From the NCBI GenBank assembly GCA_964533705.1, contig CAZHMN010000001.1, positions 1-64,000 on the forward strand: a stretch of DNA of 64,000 nt. The letters run 5' to 3'. Positions within the stretch are counted from its first letter, which is position 1, and each line of letters starts with the position of its first letter. The notes beneath the pieces are model-generated. The model was not told where the DNA came from. It ran no database searches and worked only from the letters and a program-made list of their open reading frames with translations. The position numbers and the translations under genes are program-made. Positions 9,412 to 18,175 of this stretch are shown here, in pieces. The DNA comes from CAZHMN01 sp964533705 (GTDB lineage: Bacteria > Electryoneota > B3-LCP).

Positions 9412-10431
9412 ATGATCGTACTGGGCATCGAAACGTCCTGTGATGAAACCGCCGCCGCCATCTTAAACGATGGGGCGGTGCTCTCTTCGACCGTCTCCAC
9501 GCACTGGCTTCACACTCAATATGGAGGAGTCGTGCCCGAACTCGCCAGCAGGGCTCACCTCCGTCTGCTTCCTCCGATTCTCGACCAGGTGCTGAAGGAA
9601 TCGAAACTGTCCATCGGAGACATCGACGCGGTTGCCGTGGCACAGGGACCCGGTTTAATTGGAGCTTTGCTGGTGGGTATCTCCACCGCCAAGGCGATTG
9701 CTCTCGCCCGTGACATTCCCCTACTGGGTGTCAACCACCTGGAAGGGCATCTATGGAGTTCGAGTTCGGAAGACACACGGATCGTTCCGCCTTTCCTGGC
9801 TCTGCTCGCCTCCGGAGGGCACACCATGCTGGTGGGCGTGGAAGAATTCGGAAGGTACAGAATGATCGGCCAGACCCGGGACGATGCGGCCGGCGAAGCG
9901 TTTGATAAGGTCGCAGTTTTGTGCGGACTGGGTTACCCCGGTGGAGCCGAAGTCGAAAGACGGGCACAGCAGGGTGATGTGACATATTGCTCATTTCCCA
10001 TCGGTATGAAAGGCCAGAAAGGATACGATTTTTCCTTTTCGGGCTTAAAGACGGCCGTCGTCAACTTTCTTCGCCGCCAGCCAGAGGTCTTAGAAAAGCA
10101 CAGAAACGATCTGCTGGCCTGTTTTCAGGAAGCGGCGATCGCTTCACTGGTGGAACCCACCTGTCGTGCCTTTGATGATTTCGGATACAGAACTCTGGTC
10201 ATCTCTGGTGGGGTGGCGGCTAATGCCCTGCTTCGGAATCGGCTGGCGGAAAAAATTGAAGCCAGAGGGGGCGTTTTTCATTATCCCGGCCTACATCTTT
10301 GCACGGATAACGCTGTCATGATCGCCTGGGTGGGGTGGCGCCGGCTTCTGGCCGGTGAACGGCACGGTCTGGATTTAACCGGTCAACCCAATCTACCGCT
10401 TCCCGGTCTAATAAAATGGGAACAACATTGA
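9412..10431 (+). CDS. tsaD: tRNA N6-threonylcarbamoyladenosine synthase subunit TsaD
   Basis: 339 residues, normal for bacterial TsaD (Kae1). Starts MIVLGIETSCDETAAA. The metal-binding HLEGH motif has His109 and His113, the nucleotide-binding loops include LLASGGHTMLV and VISGGVAANALLRNRL, and the C-terminal CTDNAVMIAWVG carries the third metal ligand. With TsaB and TsaE it transfers threonylcarbamoyl from TsaC-made TC-AMP to A37 of ANN-decoding tRNAs. TsaB, TsaC and TsaE are not in the window. The stop overlaps the next gene by 16 bp. Confidence 0.98.
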   Translation: MIVLGIETSCDETAAAILNDGAVLSSTVSTHWLHTQYGGVVPELASRAHLRLLPPILDQVLKESKLSIGDIDAVAVAQGPGLIGALLVGISTAKAIALARDIPLLGVNHLEGHLWSSSSEDTRIVPPFLALLASGGHTMLVGVEEFGRYRMIGQTRDDAAGEAFDKVAVLCGLGYPGGAEVERRAQQGDVTYCSFPIGMKGQKGYDFSFSGLKTAVVNFLRRQPEVLEKHRNDLLACFQEAAIASLVEPTCRAFDDFGYRTLVISGGVAANALLRNRLAEKIEARGGVFHYPGLHLCTDNAVMIAWVGWRRLLAGERHGLDLTGQPNLPLPGLIKWEQH

Positions 10432-12629
10432 CAATCTTTCTCTGCGCGGCTGTCGCATCCATGCTAACAAGTCTTAGCGGCCTGTCAGTAGATTTTAAAG
10501 GTTCGCCCTTCCTGCTGATTTTCCTGATTGCAGCCGGCTTATTTTGGGCATTTGTTTCTTACAGGAGGACATTGCCACCTTCAGGGATTGGCCTGCGCCT
10601 TCTGCTCGGTTTCCTGCGCTTCACGGCTCTTATGGTTCTCATTTTCTTGATCTTCGAACCGACCATTTCATGGCATAGGGAACTCACGCGAAAACCCCTT
10701 CTGGCGGTGATTATTGATGACAGCGCTTCAATGAAAATGAAAGATGGAGCCGGTGACCGTCAGGAGCAACTCGCGGCGCTGCTATCCGATCCCGCCTGGG
10801 CGGACCTGGAGGAGAATTACGACCTGGCCTATTTCGCTGCAGGGGATTCGCTAAGACCTCTCGAAAAGCTTACTTTAGATAACCTGAAACTTAATGCATT
10901 TGGATCCGACCTGGCTGCAGCCTGGGAAAACGCTTTCCGGAGAACGGAGCACGACGAACCTGCAGCCTGCGTCCTCATCAGTGACGGCGGGGATAACGCC
11001 GGCCGTGATCCAGTGCAGTCGGCGGGGGAAGTTTCCAAGCCGATTTATACCTTAGGAATCGGTGATACCGCCCATGTGCGGGACGCCCGAATAGAGCATC
11101 TCCTCAGCGGGGAAATCGCTTATCGAGGCAAACCATCACAGATAACGGTTCGAGTCAGAGCGCAGGGGATGGAAAACCAACCTGCACGGCTGGAACTTCT
11201 GGATCCCGAAAAGAAGATCATAGCCAGCAGCAGCATAAAGCTGCCATCGGACGAGCTGCAAACTGAATCCACCCTGGAATTCACACCGGACATCGTCGGG
11301 AATCTGCCTTTAGAGGTGCAACTTAAGACCTCTGCCAATGAATGGAGTACCGAAAACAATCTTCGCTCGTTACTCCTGGAAGTGCGGGAAAACCGCATCA
11401 GAGCACTGATGATCTCGGAGAACCCGAACTACGAATCCATGTTCTTCCAGAAGACGACCACTCAAAATCCAGATCTGGACCTCACCGCGCTGACAATTCG
11501 CAAGAATGGTGGAGTTTACGATCACAATCTATCTGACCTGAAGAAGGCTATATCCGAATCCGATGTGCTCATTCTCGTCGGCTTCCCCGGTCGAGACAGT
11601 CCCGTTTCCATTCTGGCCCAATTAAGCCAGGCAATCGAGAAACATCCCCTGCCTATCTGGTTCTGGCTGGGACCGAGATCCAGCACAAATAACATAGCAA
11701 AACTGTGCGGTGAACTCCCCTTCAGGATCCAGAGGGCTCGCAATCGGGTCGAAGCTGACGCCGTACCCATCCGCTATTACGTCGAGTTGAGCCCGGATGA
11801 CGAATCGCTGGAAGCACCCCTTTGGTGGGATTTGCCCCCTCTCCAATCACTTCCCTTCAGCATTCGCGCCACGGCCCCACTGCAGACTTTGATTGCACTC
11901 AAGGATTCGGAAACCGGACAGGATCTGGGGCCGGCTTTGATTTCATGGGAATCAGGCGGCAGGCGTTTTTCCGCCACCCTTGGATCCGGATTCTGGCGCT
12001 GGAGCTTCATGAGTCAGGGATTGATGGGCGGCAACGAACTTTACGCGGGGTTAATCACGAAAGTGCTTCGCTGGCTGGTCGCCAGCCCGCAAACTCGCCC
12101 ATTAAGGCTCTCCATTGATAAAAAGCTGTTCTCTTCAGGTGAAAAGGTGTACTTTAATGCCAGAGTTTTCGCCGGGGATGCCAGGCCCGTGACCAGCGCA
12201 GAGGTGGAAATGACGCTGCGCGGACCGGAAGGCGATGCAAAGTTTCTTCTGGAACCCGACAAGTATGGACAATATGCCGGCGTATTCCAGCCTGAGGGTG
12301 TGGGATCTTACACCTATTCCGGACTGGCTCGCTTAAATGGGGATACTCTCGGCACAGATTCCGGCGGTTTCCTCGTTGAAGCTTACAATATCGAAAAAGA
12401 GACCGTCAGCCAGAATCGGCAATTATTGGAACGGATAGCTCAGGTTAGCGGAGGCGTGTATTTACCCGCCGATTCGCTGCTGGAATTAGCAGATTTAATC
12501 AACGCCCCACCGCGCGTCCAATCCGTTGGATGGAGTCGCCGTTTCTTTCTGAACTGGGATATGCTGGGGATATTAATCGCGCTGTTAGGACTCGAATGGT
12601 TTATCCGCAAACGCCGTGGATTGCTGTAA
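10416..12629 (+). CDS. Membrane-anchored VWA-like protein of unknown function
   Basis: 737 residues. Three N-terminal hydrophobic segments (about 5-20, 27-45, 60-80) are followed by a VWA-like fold with the MIDAS start VIIDDSASM (DxSxS) near residue 100 and VCVLISDGGDNAGRDP near 187. A middle part resembles the class-I-glutamine-amidotransferase-like region seen in these membrane proteins (RALMISENPNYESMFFQK). A beta-rich region and a C-terminal helix close to the end (LNWDMLGILIALLGLEWFIRKRR) follow. Relatives (BatA-type/DUF-rich membrane proteins in FCB and planctomycete genomes) have no settled function. It overlaps tsaD by 16 bp, which suggests translational coupling. Confidence 0.7.
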   Translation: MGTTLTIFLCAAVASMLTSLSGLSVDFKGSPFLLIFLIAAGLFWAFVSYRRTLPPSGIGLRLLLGFLRFTALMVLIFLIFEPTISWHRELTRKPLLAVIIDDSASMKMKDGAGDRQEQLAALLSDPAWADLEENYDLAYFAAGDSLRPLEKLTLDNLKLNAFGSDLAAAWENAFRRTEHDEPAACVLISDGGDNAGRDPVQSAGEVSKPIYTLGIGDTAHVRDARIEHLLSGEIAYRGKPSQITVRVRAQGMENQPARLELLDPEKKIIASSSIKLPSDELQTESTLEFTPDIVGNLPLEVQLKTSANEWSTENNLRSLLLEVRENRIRALMISENPNYESMFFQKTTTQNPDLDLTALTIRKNGGVYDHNLSDLKKAISESDVLILVGFPGRDSPVSILAQLSQAIEKHPLPIWFWLGPRSSTNNIAKLCGELPFRIQRARNRVEADAVPIRYYVELSPDDESLEAPLWWDLPPLQSLPFSIRATAPLQTLIALKDSETGQDLGPALISWESGGRRFSATLGSGFWRWSFMSQGLMGGNELYAGLITKVLRWLVASPQTRPLRLSIDKKLFSSGEKVYFNARVFAGDARPVTSAEVEMTLRGPEGDAKFLLEPDKYGQYAGVFQPEGVGSYTYSGLARLNGDTLGTDSGGFLVEAYNIEKETVSQNRQLLERIAQVSGGVYLPADSLLELADLINAPPRVQSVGWSRRFFLNWDMLGILIALLGLEWFIRKRRGLL

Positions 12630-12695
12630 CTTATAAATTCATCATCACGCAAACTATTTTTATATAAACCACCCAGGACGACCGCGCCCCTTCCA

Positions 12696-12715
12696 CTCGT
12701 GAGAGTCTTACGACC
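12696..12715. repeat. Palindromic repeat A, isolated copy
   Basis: CTCGTGAGAGTCTTACGACC, the same 20-bp dyad that recurs in 22965-28354 (consensus CTCGTRAGAGTCTNACGACC). It lies directly over the GTG start codon of epmA (12699-12701), far from the other copies. Confidence 0.7.
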
Positions 12716-13613
12716 GATAAAACAAAAAAGGCTGACCCAGCGCGCGGAAATTTTCCGAGAGATCAGGCGCGTCATGGAAAACCGTGGTTACCTTGAGGTA
12801 GATACGCCCCAGCGAGTCCGTTCGCCGGGCACGGACATCAACTTGGACGCTTTCGAGAGCGAAGAACGCTACCTGATCACCTCGCCCGAATTCCACATGA
12901 AGCGTCTCTTGACCGGCGGTTTAAGGCGCATTTATTCGATTTGTCACTGCTTTCGCAAAGGCGAAAAAACCGCGTTGCACAACCCGGAGTTCACCATGCT
13001 GGAATTTTACGCGACCGGCCTCGAACTCGAAGGGATGATGAAAGAAGTGGAAGAAATTATCTGGGGTGTGGCGCAAAAGGTTGGCGTGAGGGAAGTTCAC
13101 TACGGGGAAAGTTTCTGCAATCTGAATCCCCCCTGGCCCCGAATCAGCGTGGATGAGGCATTTAAAGAATGGGCTGGATGGTCGCCCCTGGATGATTTCA
13201 ACGAAGATCGCTTCTATTATGACCTGGTGGACAAGGTTGAAAGGCACTTAGGATTGGGCAACCCCACCATTCTCTACGATTATCCCCCCCAACTCGCCAT
13301 GCTGGCCAGGATCCAGCAGGCTAATCCCTCCGCGGCCAGGCGCTTTGAAGTCTATATGGTCGGAGTGGAAGTCGCCAATGCATTTGAAGAATTAACCGAT
13401 CCTGACGAACAGCGCAAAAGGTTTGAAAAAGACCTCGAAGCCCGCCGCAAGCTATCCAAACCCTTGTATCCCATAGATGAAGCATTTCTGGATTCTCTGG
13501 CCCATTTGCCGGACTGCAGCGGTGCAGCCCTGGGCGTAGACCGCCTGGTGATGCTGCTGACCGGCGCGCAGAACCTCGCTGAAGTTATCGCCTTCCCGGA
13601 TGGGCTGGTTTAG
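12699..13613 (+). CDS. epmA: Elongation factor P--(R)-beta-lysine ligase EpmA
   Basis: 304 residues, a truncated class II lysyl-tRNA synthetase catalytic core without anticodon domain. Matches to EpmA (PoxA/GenX/YjeA) include REIRRVMENRGYLEVDTP, FHMKRLLTGGLRRIYSICHCFR (motif 2), GVEVANAFEELTDP and the motif 3 region CSGAALGVDRLVMLL. In characterised bacteria EpmA attaches (R)-beta-lysine made by EpmB to a conserved Lys of EF-P, which helps ribosomes through polyproline. The only upstream in-frame start is GTG at 12699, inside a copy of palindromic repeat A, with no clear ribosome-binding site. efp and epmC are not in the window. A KamA-family gene faces it 6 bp away. Confidence 0.93.
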   Translation: MRVLRPIKQKRLTQRAEIFREIRRVMENRGYLEVDTPQRVRSPGTDINLDAFESEERYLITSPEFHMKRLLTGGLRRIYSICHCFRKGEKTALHNPEFTMLEFYATGLELEGMMKEVEEIIWGVAQKVGVREVHYGESFCNLNPPWPRISVDEAFKEWAGWSPLDDFNEDRFYYDLVDKVERHLGLGNPTILYDYPPQLAMLARIQQANPSAARRFEVYMVGVEVANAFEELTDPDEQRKRFEKDLEARRKLSKPLYPIDEAFLDSLAHLPDCSGAALGVDRLVMLLTGAQNLAEVIAFPDGLV

Positions 13614-13624
13614 GAAATCCTAAA
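13609..13624. terminator. Shared palindrome at convergent epmA/kamA stops
   Basis: A 7-bp perfect stem, TTTAGGA and TCCTAAA, around an AA loop. Both stop codons lie in it: epmA TAG at 13611-13613 and the KamA-gene TAG at 13620-13622 on the other strand. It is placed for bidirectional termination but lacks a GC-rich stem or a long T-tract, so termination is only inferred. Confidence 0.4.
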
Positions 13625-15458
13625 AGTAGTACCAGATGGTCGAGTAATCTGCTGGATCTTCGCCGGCTTCTTCCAAGCGACCCAGGTACTCATTGATGGA
13701 AATGTCGGTGTGCAGGTAGGTGTTAACCAGTGAGAGCTTTTTTTCCCAAGGGTGGAATTCGTAAACCCGCTTGCCGTTCGGGAGAATCGAGATGACTTCG
13801 TGATCCTGCTGCCGGTTTAAGTAGTTCTTCCCCAGGCGAGGCACGTTAAAAACCGTATCGTCAGTGCGCCAGGTCCCGGGTGCGAGGCGCGCTTCTTCTT
13901 TGCGCTCCTGCTGAATCCTGGCGATGGGGACGCGATACCACTCGGTCTCTTCCTTCCCCTTCGGCGAAAATGTATAGTAAGCTTCGACCCCGATCAGCCC
14001 AAGAGCCCGGCGTAGTGCAACCAATTCAAAGCGGCGGCTGTTGGCGAAAGTATAGACGACCTGATTGTAGACGCTGAGCCCCCGCTTACGGAATTTATCA
14101 ACAGCCTGAGCGGATTCCGGCGTAATTTCGTAGGGGTGTTCATAGTGCGTGACAATGCAGACGTCTCTGTGGCCCAGCACACGGTAGCTCGCGAGAATGT
14201 CAGCCAACTTGTCCGTAATCCGCATGGGTAGTACCACCGGTGTCCTGGTGCCGATACGAATCCGTTCAACATGTGGAATGGCTGCCAAACGATCCATGAT
14301 GAACTTCAAACGCTCATCGCTCATAATCAGCGGATCGCCGCCTGTCACCAGAACCTCGCATAGCGCAGGGTGATCGGAAATATACTTGAGAGCATCGTCT
14401 ATCTGCTTCGCTGATGCCATGGCCTTTGGATCCAGGCAGGTTTCAATTTCCCAATTCCGCTGGCAATAAACGCAGATCTGAGCGCAGGTGTTATAGGGTT
14501 TAAGGATGCAGATCATGGGATAGCGACGAGTGATCAAATCCAACGGTGAAGTATCGCGCTCCAGCATGAAGTCAAATGACTTTTCATGCTTGCGTCGCAC
14601 GCCGGACATGATCTGCATATATTCTATCGGCGGTATCACCTGATAGCGGATCACCTGATCGCGGCCCGTGTCGGGTTCTCGATCCATCAGATGAACATAG
14701 TAGGGCGTTATCCCAAAGGGAATCCGATTTTTCAGGCTCCCTGTTATAGCTTTTCTTTCCCGGGGTGAAATCTCAACTAATCTTGCCAGATCATCAGCGG
14801 TGCGGACTACGTTGCGGGTCTGCCAGTGCCAGTTGTTCCACTGATCTTCAGTAGCGTTCAGGGCAGCCTTAATTCTCTTCTTATTTTCCTCCCGATCTTT
14901 GATGACATTTTCATTCAATCCTGAAGGGTATTTCTTAACTCCTCTTTGAACATCTTCGGACATTCGGTCGAGATCAACGCTGCGCGCCTTAGCTGCTTCC
15001 CGACCCTCAAGGTGCGTGAATTCGGGAACTCGTTGACCGAGATATATCCCAGACCTGCCCCGGCAACCAGCCCATAACCTCTCAAGCTCGATTAAAAAAC
15101 CAGGCTCGACCTGATTGAGAGTCTCGCTACTCGTGGCTGGTTTGGCTAATCTGCGCAGTAACCCGATGAGGTTGAATTTTGTCAGGCGTTGTGAACGCTT
15201 GGAGATGATCGTCTTGGCCACCCGAATGCACTGCCGGGAGACGTCCCATTCCAGGGAGTGAATGGGATCTTCGCTGAAGTCATCCCTTCTTTCCAGGAGC
15301 CAGAAGTAGGAGTATAGATTATCCCGGGCCTCATCATCGGTATTCGATTCTTCGAGGATTTGAGCGATGGCACGGTTGTAAGTCCAAAGCAGGTCCAGAA
15401 GCAGACGACGATCATCGTGAATCTCACTCAACTGTGTTTTTGATTTTTCAGCGAGCAT
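13620..15458 (-). CDS. KamA-family radical SAM protein with N-terminal extension
   Basis: 612 residues. The radical SAM cluster motif CAQICVYC has Cys325, Cys329 and Cys332. Canonical lysine 2,3-aminomutase (416 residues) has them at 125/129/132, so about 200 extra residues precede a normal-length core. LVTGGDPLIMSDERL and RIGTRTPVVLPMRIT match the family closely. The usual PLP-lysine loop PGGGGK is replaced by VPRLGKNYL and LLRGVND by VYTFANSR, so substrate and even mutase activity are uncertain. I start at the ATG at 15458 because AGGAGA lies 5 bp upstream; a longer open frame lacks a ribosome-binding site. Facing epmA suggests an EpmB-like beta-lysine supply, but EpmB is only about 340 residues. 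Confidence 0.8.
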   Translation of the reverse strand: MLAEKSKTQLSEIHDDRRLLLDLLWTYNRAIAQILEESNTDDEARDNLYSYFWLLERRDDFSEDPIHSLEWDVSRQCIRVAKTIISKRSQRLTKFNLIGLLRRLAKPATSSETLNQVEPGFLIELERLWAGCRGRSGIYLGQRVPEFTHLEGREAAKARSVDLDRMSEDVQRGVKKYPSGLNENVIKDREENKKRIKAALNATEDQWNNWHWQTRNVVRTADDLARLVEISPRERKAITGSLKNRIPFGITPYYVHLMDREPDTGRDQVIRYQVIPPIEYMQIMSGVRRKHEKSFDFMLERDTSPLDLITRRYPMICILKPYNTCAQICVYCQRNWEIETCLDPKAMASAKQIDDALKYISDHPALCEVLVTGGDPLIMSDERLKFIMDRLAAIPHVERIRIGTRTPVVLPMRITDKLADILASYRVLGHRDVCIVTHYEHPYEITPESAQAVDKFRKRGLSVYNQVVYTFANSRRFELVALRRALGLIGVEAYYTFSPKGKEETEWYRVPIARIQQERKEEARLAPGTWRTDDTVFNVPRLGKNYLNRQQDHEVISILPNGKRVYEFHPWEKKLSLVNTYLHTDISINEYLGRLEEAGEDPADYSTIWYYF

Positions 15459-15673
15459 GAGTTCTCCTCTTAGATAATATGATGGTCGGCAACCTCCCTC
15501 ATCGCTTTGAATTTTTGGGTTAGATATAAAATATGGCAATAAAATTATCAAAAATCAAGGAACGAATCGGCCATTTGCGATCGGAATTCAAGATGTCAGC
15601 CTATCCCAATGGAACGAAATCCCCAAATGATCTTTAAATAGACAATAGATCAATCCCAACGAAAGGGCAAAAC

Positions 15674-15865
15674 ATGATCGAGGAAAATATCCCAGCCTAT
15701 CGTCGTCCGTCATTCTGGGTCGGAGTCGCCCTGGCCGTCTTCGGCTTGTTGCTCTGGGCTTATCCGGAATTACTGTCGCTTCTGGTGGGAGCTTTTTTCC
15801 TGGGGCTGGGAATGGTTCTCATCGGCAGGGTTCTATTCCCGCGCAGACACTGGGATTCCTGGTAG
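15674..15865 (+). CDS. Small two-helix membrane protein (DUF3096-like)
   Basis: 63 residues with two hydrophobic helices (about 14-29 and 34-53) separated by PELL; the pattern GLLLWAYPELLSLLVGAFFLGLGMVLIG resembles the small DUF3096-type membrane proteins. GAAAGGG sits a few bases before the ATG. It is transcribed convergently with the beta-barrel gene, 3 bp between stops. Function unknown. The hydrophobic pattern and ribosome-binding site favour a real gene. Confidence 0.6.
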   Translation: MIEENIPAYRRPSFWVGVALAVFGLLLWAYPELLSLLVGAFFLGLGMVLIGRVLFPRRHWDSW

Positions 15866-15868
15866 GCA

Positions 15869-17017
15869 TTAGAAGTAAACCCGCACTCTGAACAATCCCG
15901 CTCGAGGGATTTCACCAAACTCACTCGCCTCATCCCCCCAAGGGAGAGACGCGGTTATATCTATTTCGACATTCTCCCTGAAATACCAGTAAACCCAGGG
16001 GTTAAGTGCAAACGAGTGATCATTCAGGTTGATGATACCGAAGAGCGCCCCCTTCCAAAGACTGGTGAAGGGATAATTCCCACCGATAAAGAGTCGGTCT
16101 CGGCCCAAAGACCCACCCTGTTGCATAATCCGCATCCAATCGAACAGATCGTATTCCTCTATACCCGTTCCCCCCAACTCATCACGGTAATATTCACACA
16201 TCAAGTAGAGTCCCGAATTCAGCGTATAATCCAGCCCCAGGACGTAACTGGAGAAATCTCGCGTCGACTCCATCCAGTTATAGGCACCTTCCCCCCAGAC
16301 ACCCAAACCCAACAGGCTGCCCACAAAGGTCCATCCAACCGCGCGGCGATTCTCAGCACTGAAGGCCAAAGTATCCCTCTTGATTACAAATAGCGCTGAA
16401 GTGTCGAAGTGAAAGAGACGCTCCCTGATGCGTACCGCCAAATCCCAGTTTTCCAGCTCCTCACCCGGGATGGCGACAAGCTCTACGTTGCCCGATCCAC
16501 GGTAAAAGTACTGGATGCGTAGCGCATCTACTCCCGGCTTTTCATAAGTGGGGTCAAAGGTCTGCTTGAGGTTGACCAGATCGGTTGGATTGTAAAGATA
16601 GGCGGTCCCGTACGAAATGGGCTGACGGCCTAAACGAAGATCCAGCCCACCTGCGGTGAAGCTCACGTAGGCATTATCCAGAAAAATGCGGTCTTCGAAA
16701 TCAATGGGCGGCAGCAGCGCGCCATAAGATGCGAGATGCTCGGGCAGAAAGTCATTGTATTCCAGCGACTTGACTCCCGAGAAAGCTTGAAAGACGACGT
16801 CGGCACAAAAACCGACGCCAGGGGAGATCGAGGCTTTTAAATCGCTCCTCAGCCGATTCTCAAGCTGTGTTTTATCGCCGGATTGGAGGTTGTATAACCG
16901 CAGAGAGGGTTCATAATATCCCGACAAGCGGGGCTTTGCATGGAGGGAACAGGATAGCACAAGGCCCGAAAATGCCACTAAAAGCCAGATCGTTCGGTGA
17001 GTAAGATATCGCTGCAA
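15869..17017 (-). CDS. Outer-membrane beta-barrel (porin-like) protein
   Basis: 382 residues. Signal peptide (hydrophobic core about 10-22, cleavage after HAKP region), then alternating polar/aromatic strands throughout: GYYEPSLRLYNL, AYVSFTAGGLDLRLGRQPISYG, LYLMCEYYRDEL, NPWVYWYFRENVEIDITASL, closing with FRVRVYF, a C-terminal aromatic residue typical for BAM-dependent barrels. LRLGRQPISYGTAYLYNPTDL resembles the DUF1302/alginate-export class of porin-like proteins. Substrate unknown. It is separated from the downstream flagellar locus by 120 bp and is probably not part of it, although it shares the strand. Confidence 0.78.
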   Translation of the reverse strand: MQRYLTHRTIWLLVAFSGLVLSCSLHAKPRLSGYYEPSLRLYNLQSGDKTQLENRLRSDLKASISPGVGFCADVVFQAFSGVKSLEYNDFLPEHLASYGALLPPIDFEDRIFLDNAYVSFTAGGLDLRLGRQPISYGTAYLYNPTDLVNLKQTFDPTYEKPGVDALRIQYFYRGSGNVELVAIPGEELENWDLAVRIRERLFHFDTSALFVIKRDTLAFSAENRRAVGWTFVGSLLGLGVWGEGAYNWMESTRDFSSYVLGLDYTLNSGLYLMCEYYRDELGGTGIEEYDLFDWMRIMQQGGSLGRDRLFIGGNYPFTSLWKGALFGIINLNDHSFALNPWVYWYFRENVEIDITASLPWGDEASEFGEIPRAGLFRVRVYF

Positions 17018-17137
17018 GGAAACCTCGAAACGGAGATAACCGGCTTTAATAGGACGCAGAGAGAGAAGATATTGTTCCCGTGGGGGTGGTATGATGCGGC
17101 TATCGGGCTATATTAAGCTATTTGAAGCCAAACGAAT

Positions 17138-18175
17138 TTATACTCTCAAATCGCGCACAGAAGTCGGGTGCCACTTTCGCCACAGCAAAAACCTCAACTT
17201 CTCGGGATCAGCCGTTCCGATGAGCTCAGTGTTCGCCACTTCAAATTCCATCTGGCCTACGCCAGTTTCCCAGCGATCCACAAGGTGCGCCACTCCCTCT
17301 TGATCGTCGGTCTCTTCATCTATTACATAATGCACCCTGGCGCCAATTCTCCCCTGAGCCTGCCCCGCCTCGACCAAAAGGCTCGGCAATGCCGGGTTAT
17401 CTGACCAGCGCCCCAGGATAATGTTATTCTGGTTCGTCACCAGGGCGCAAAAGTCATTCCGAGGGCTTACACAGTGCAAATATTGATCACCTATGCCGGA
17501 TTTCTTATTTAAAAACGTCACAGCTTCGAGCGTTCTCTCTTTTAGGGGAGAGTTCGTCTGATTTAAATTCTGACGCCCCAAATCCTGGTTATCTTCCTCA
17601 TCCCGGGCTGATGTAACTGTCTTATCCCTTCCCAAAAGGGAGAGAAAATCAGCGGGGTTGGGCAAATGCGGTGCTTTAGTGGGCCTCGAAGCCGCGCTGC
17701 GTAGGTAGTAGCTCAATAGCGCGAATGCATCGGCTCCCCCCCGGATGCCTCGAGTCCAGAGGATCGCCAGCACCCAGACGTCTGAAGGTTCGCTTCCTGC
17801 CAGGGCGCCGTGAATCCGATAACGATCCAACCGTTCCTGGAATTCCGTGATGTCCAGCGACGTGGGACGATTACCCAGACCTTCCAAAATGCGCCGAATT
17901 TCTTCAGGCGATTCCTGCGTATGAACTTCCCTCTCAGCATCCTCGAAAATGCGCAGGAAAACTTTTGAATCGCCCATTTCCACTCGAGCGGTTAACCGCT
18001 GCCCTGGCTCCAGCGGCAGATCGGACGAAGCATCGAAATGGCGACCCACGAATCCCACGCGAAAACGTCCCTCGCCCAACCGGGCGATGACCCGTCCTCG
18101 AACCAACTGCCCGGGGACTAACCTTAGAAGCCGGTTAGGACTATATCTATTGCGGCTTACGCTTCGAACTTTCAT
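17138..18175 (-). CDS. Flagellar-locus terminal protein, possibly FliK-like
   Basis: 345 residues, last gene of the flagellar run; its ATG overlaps the stop of the upstream gene by 4 bp. The N-terminal about 75 residues form a small beta domain (LVPGQLVRGRVIARLGEGRFRVG ... LEPGQRLTARV) like the start of some FliK-like proteins. The middle is low in structure and Asn/Gln-rich. The C-terminal half (IGDQYLHCVSPRNDF onward, GRIGARVHYVID) could be a divergent hook-length-control-type domain. A clear fliK is already present at 41666, so this is at most a paralogue. I do not assign a function. Confidence 0.5.
   Translation of the reverse strand: MKVRSVSRNRYSPNRLLRLVPGQLVRGRVIARLGEGRFRVGFVGRHFDASSDLPLEPGQRLTARVEMGDSKVFLRIFEDAEREVHTQESPEEIRRILEGLGNRPTSLDITEFQERLDRYRIHGALAGSEPSDVWVLAILWTRGIRGGADAFALLSYYLRSAASRPTKAPHLPNPADFLSLLGRDKTVTSARDEEDNQDLGRQNLNQTNSPLKERTLEAVTFLNKKSGIGDQYLHCVSPRNDFCALVTNQNNIILGRWSDNPALPSLLVEAGQAQGRIGARVHYVIDEETDDQEGVAHLVDRWETGVGQMEFEVANTELIGTADPEKLRFLLWRKWHPTSVRDLRV

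Noticed and set aside
17138..18175. Second fliK
   Set aside because: The similarity to FliK is limited to a short N-terminal beta segment and a doubtful C-terminus, so it is listed as unknown.
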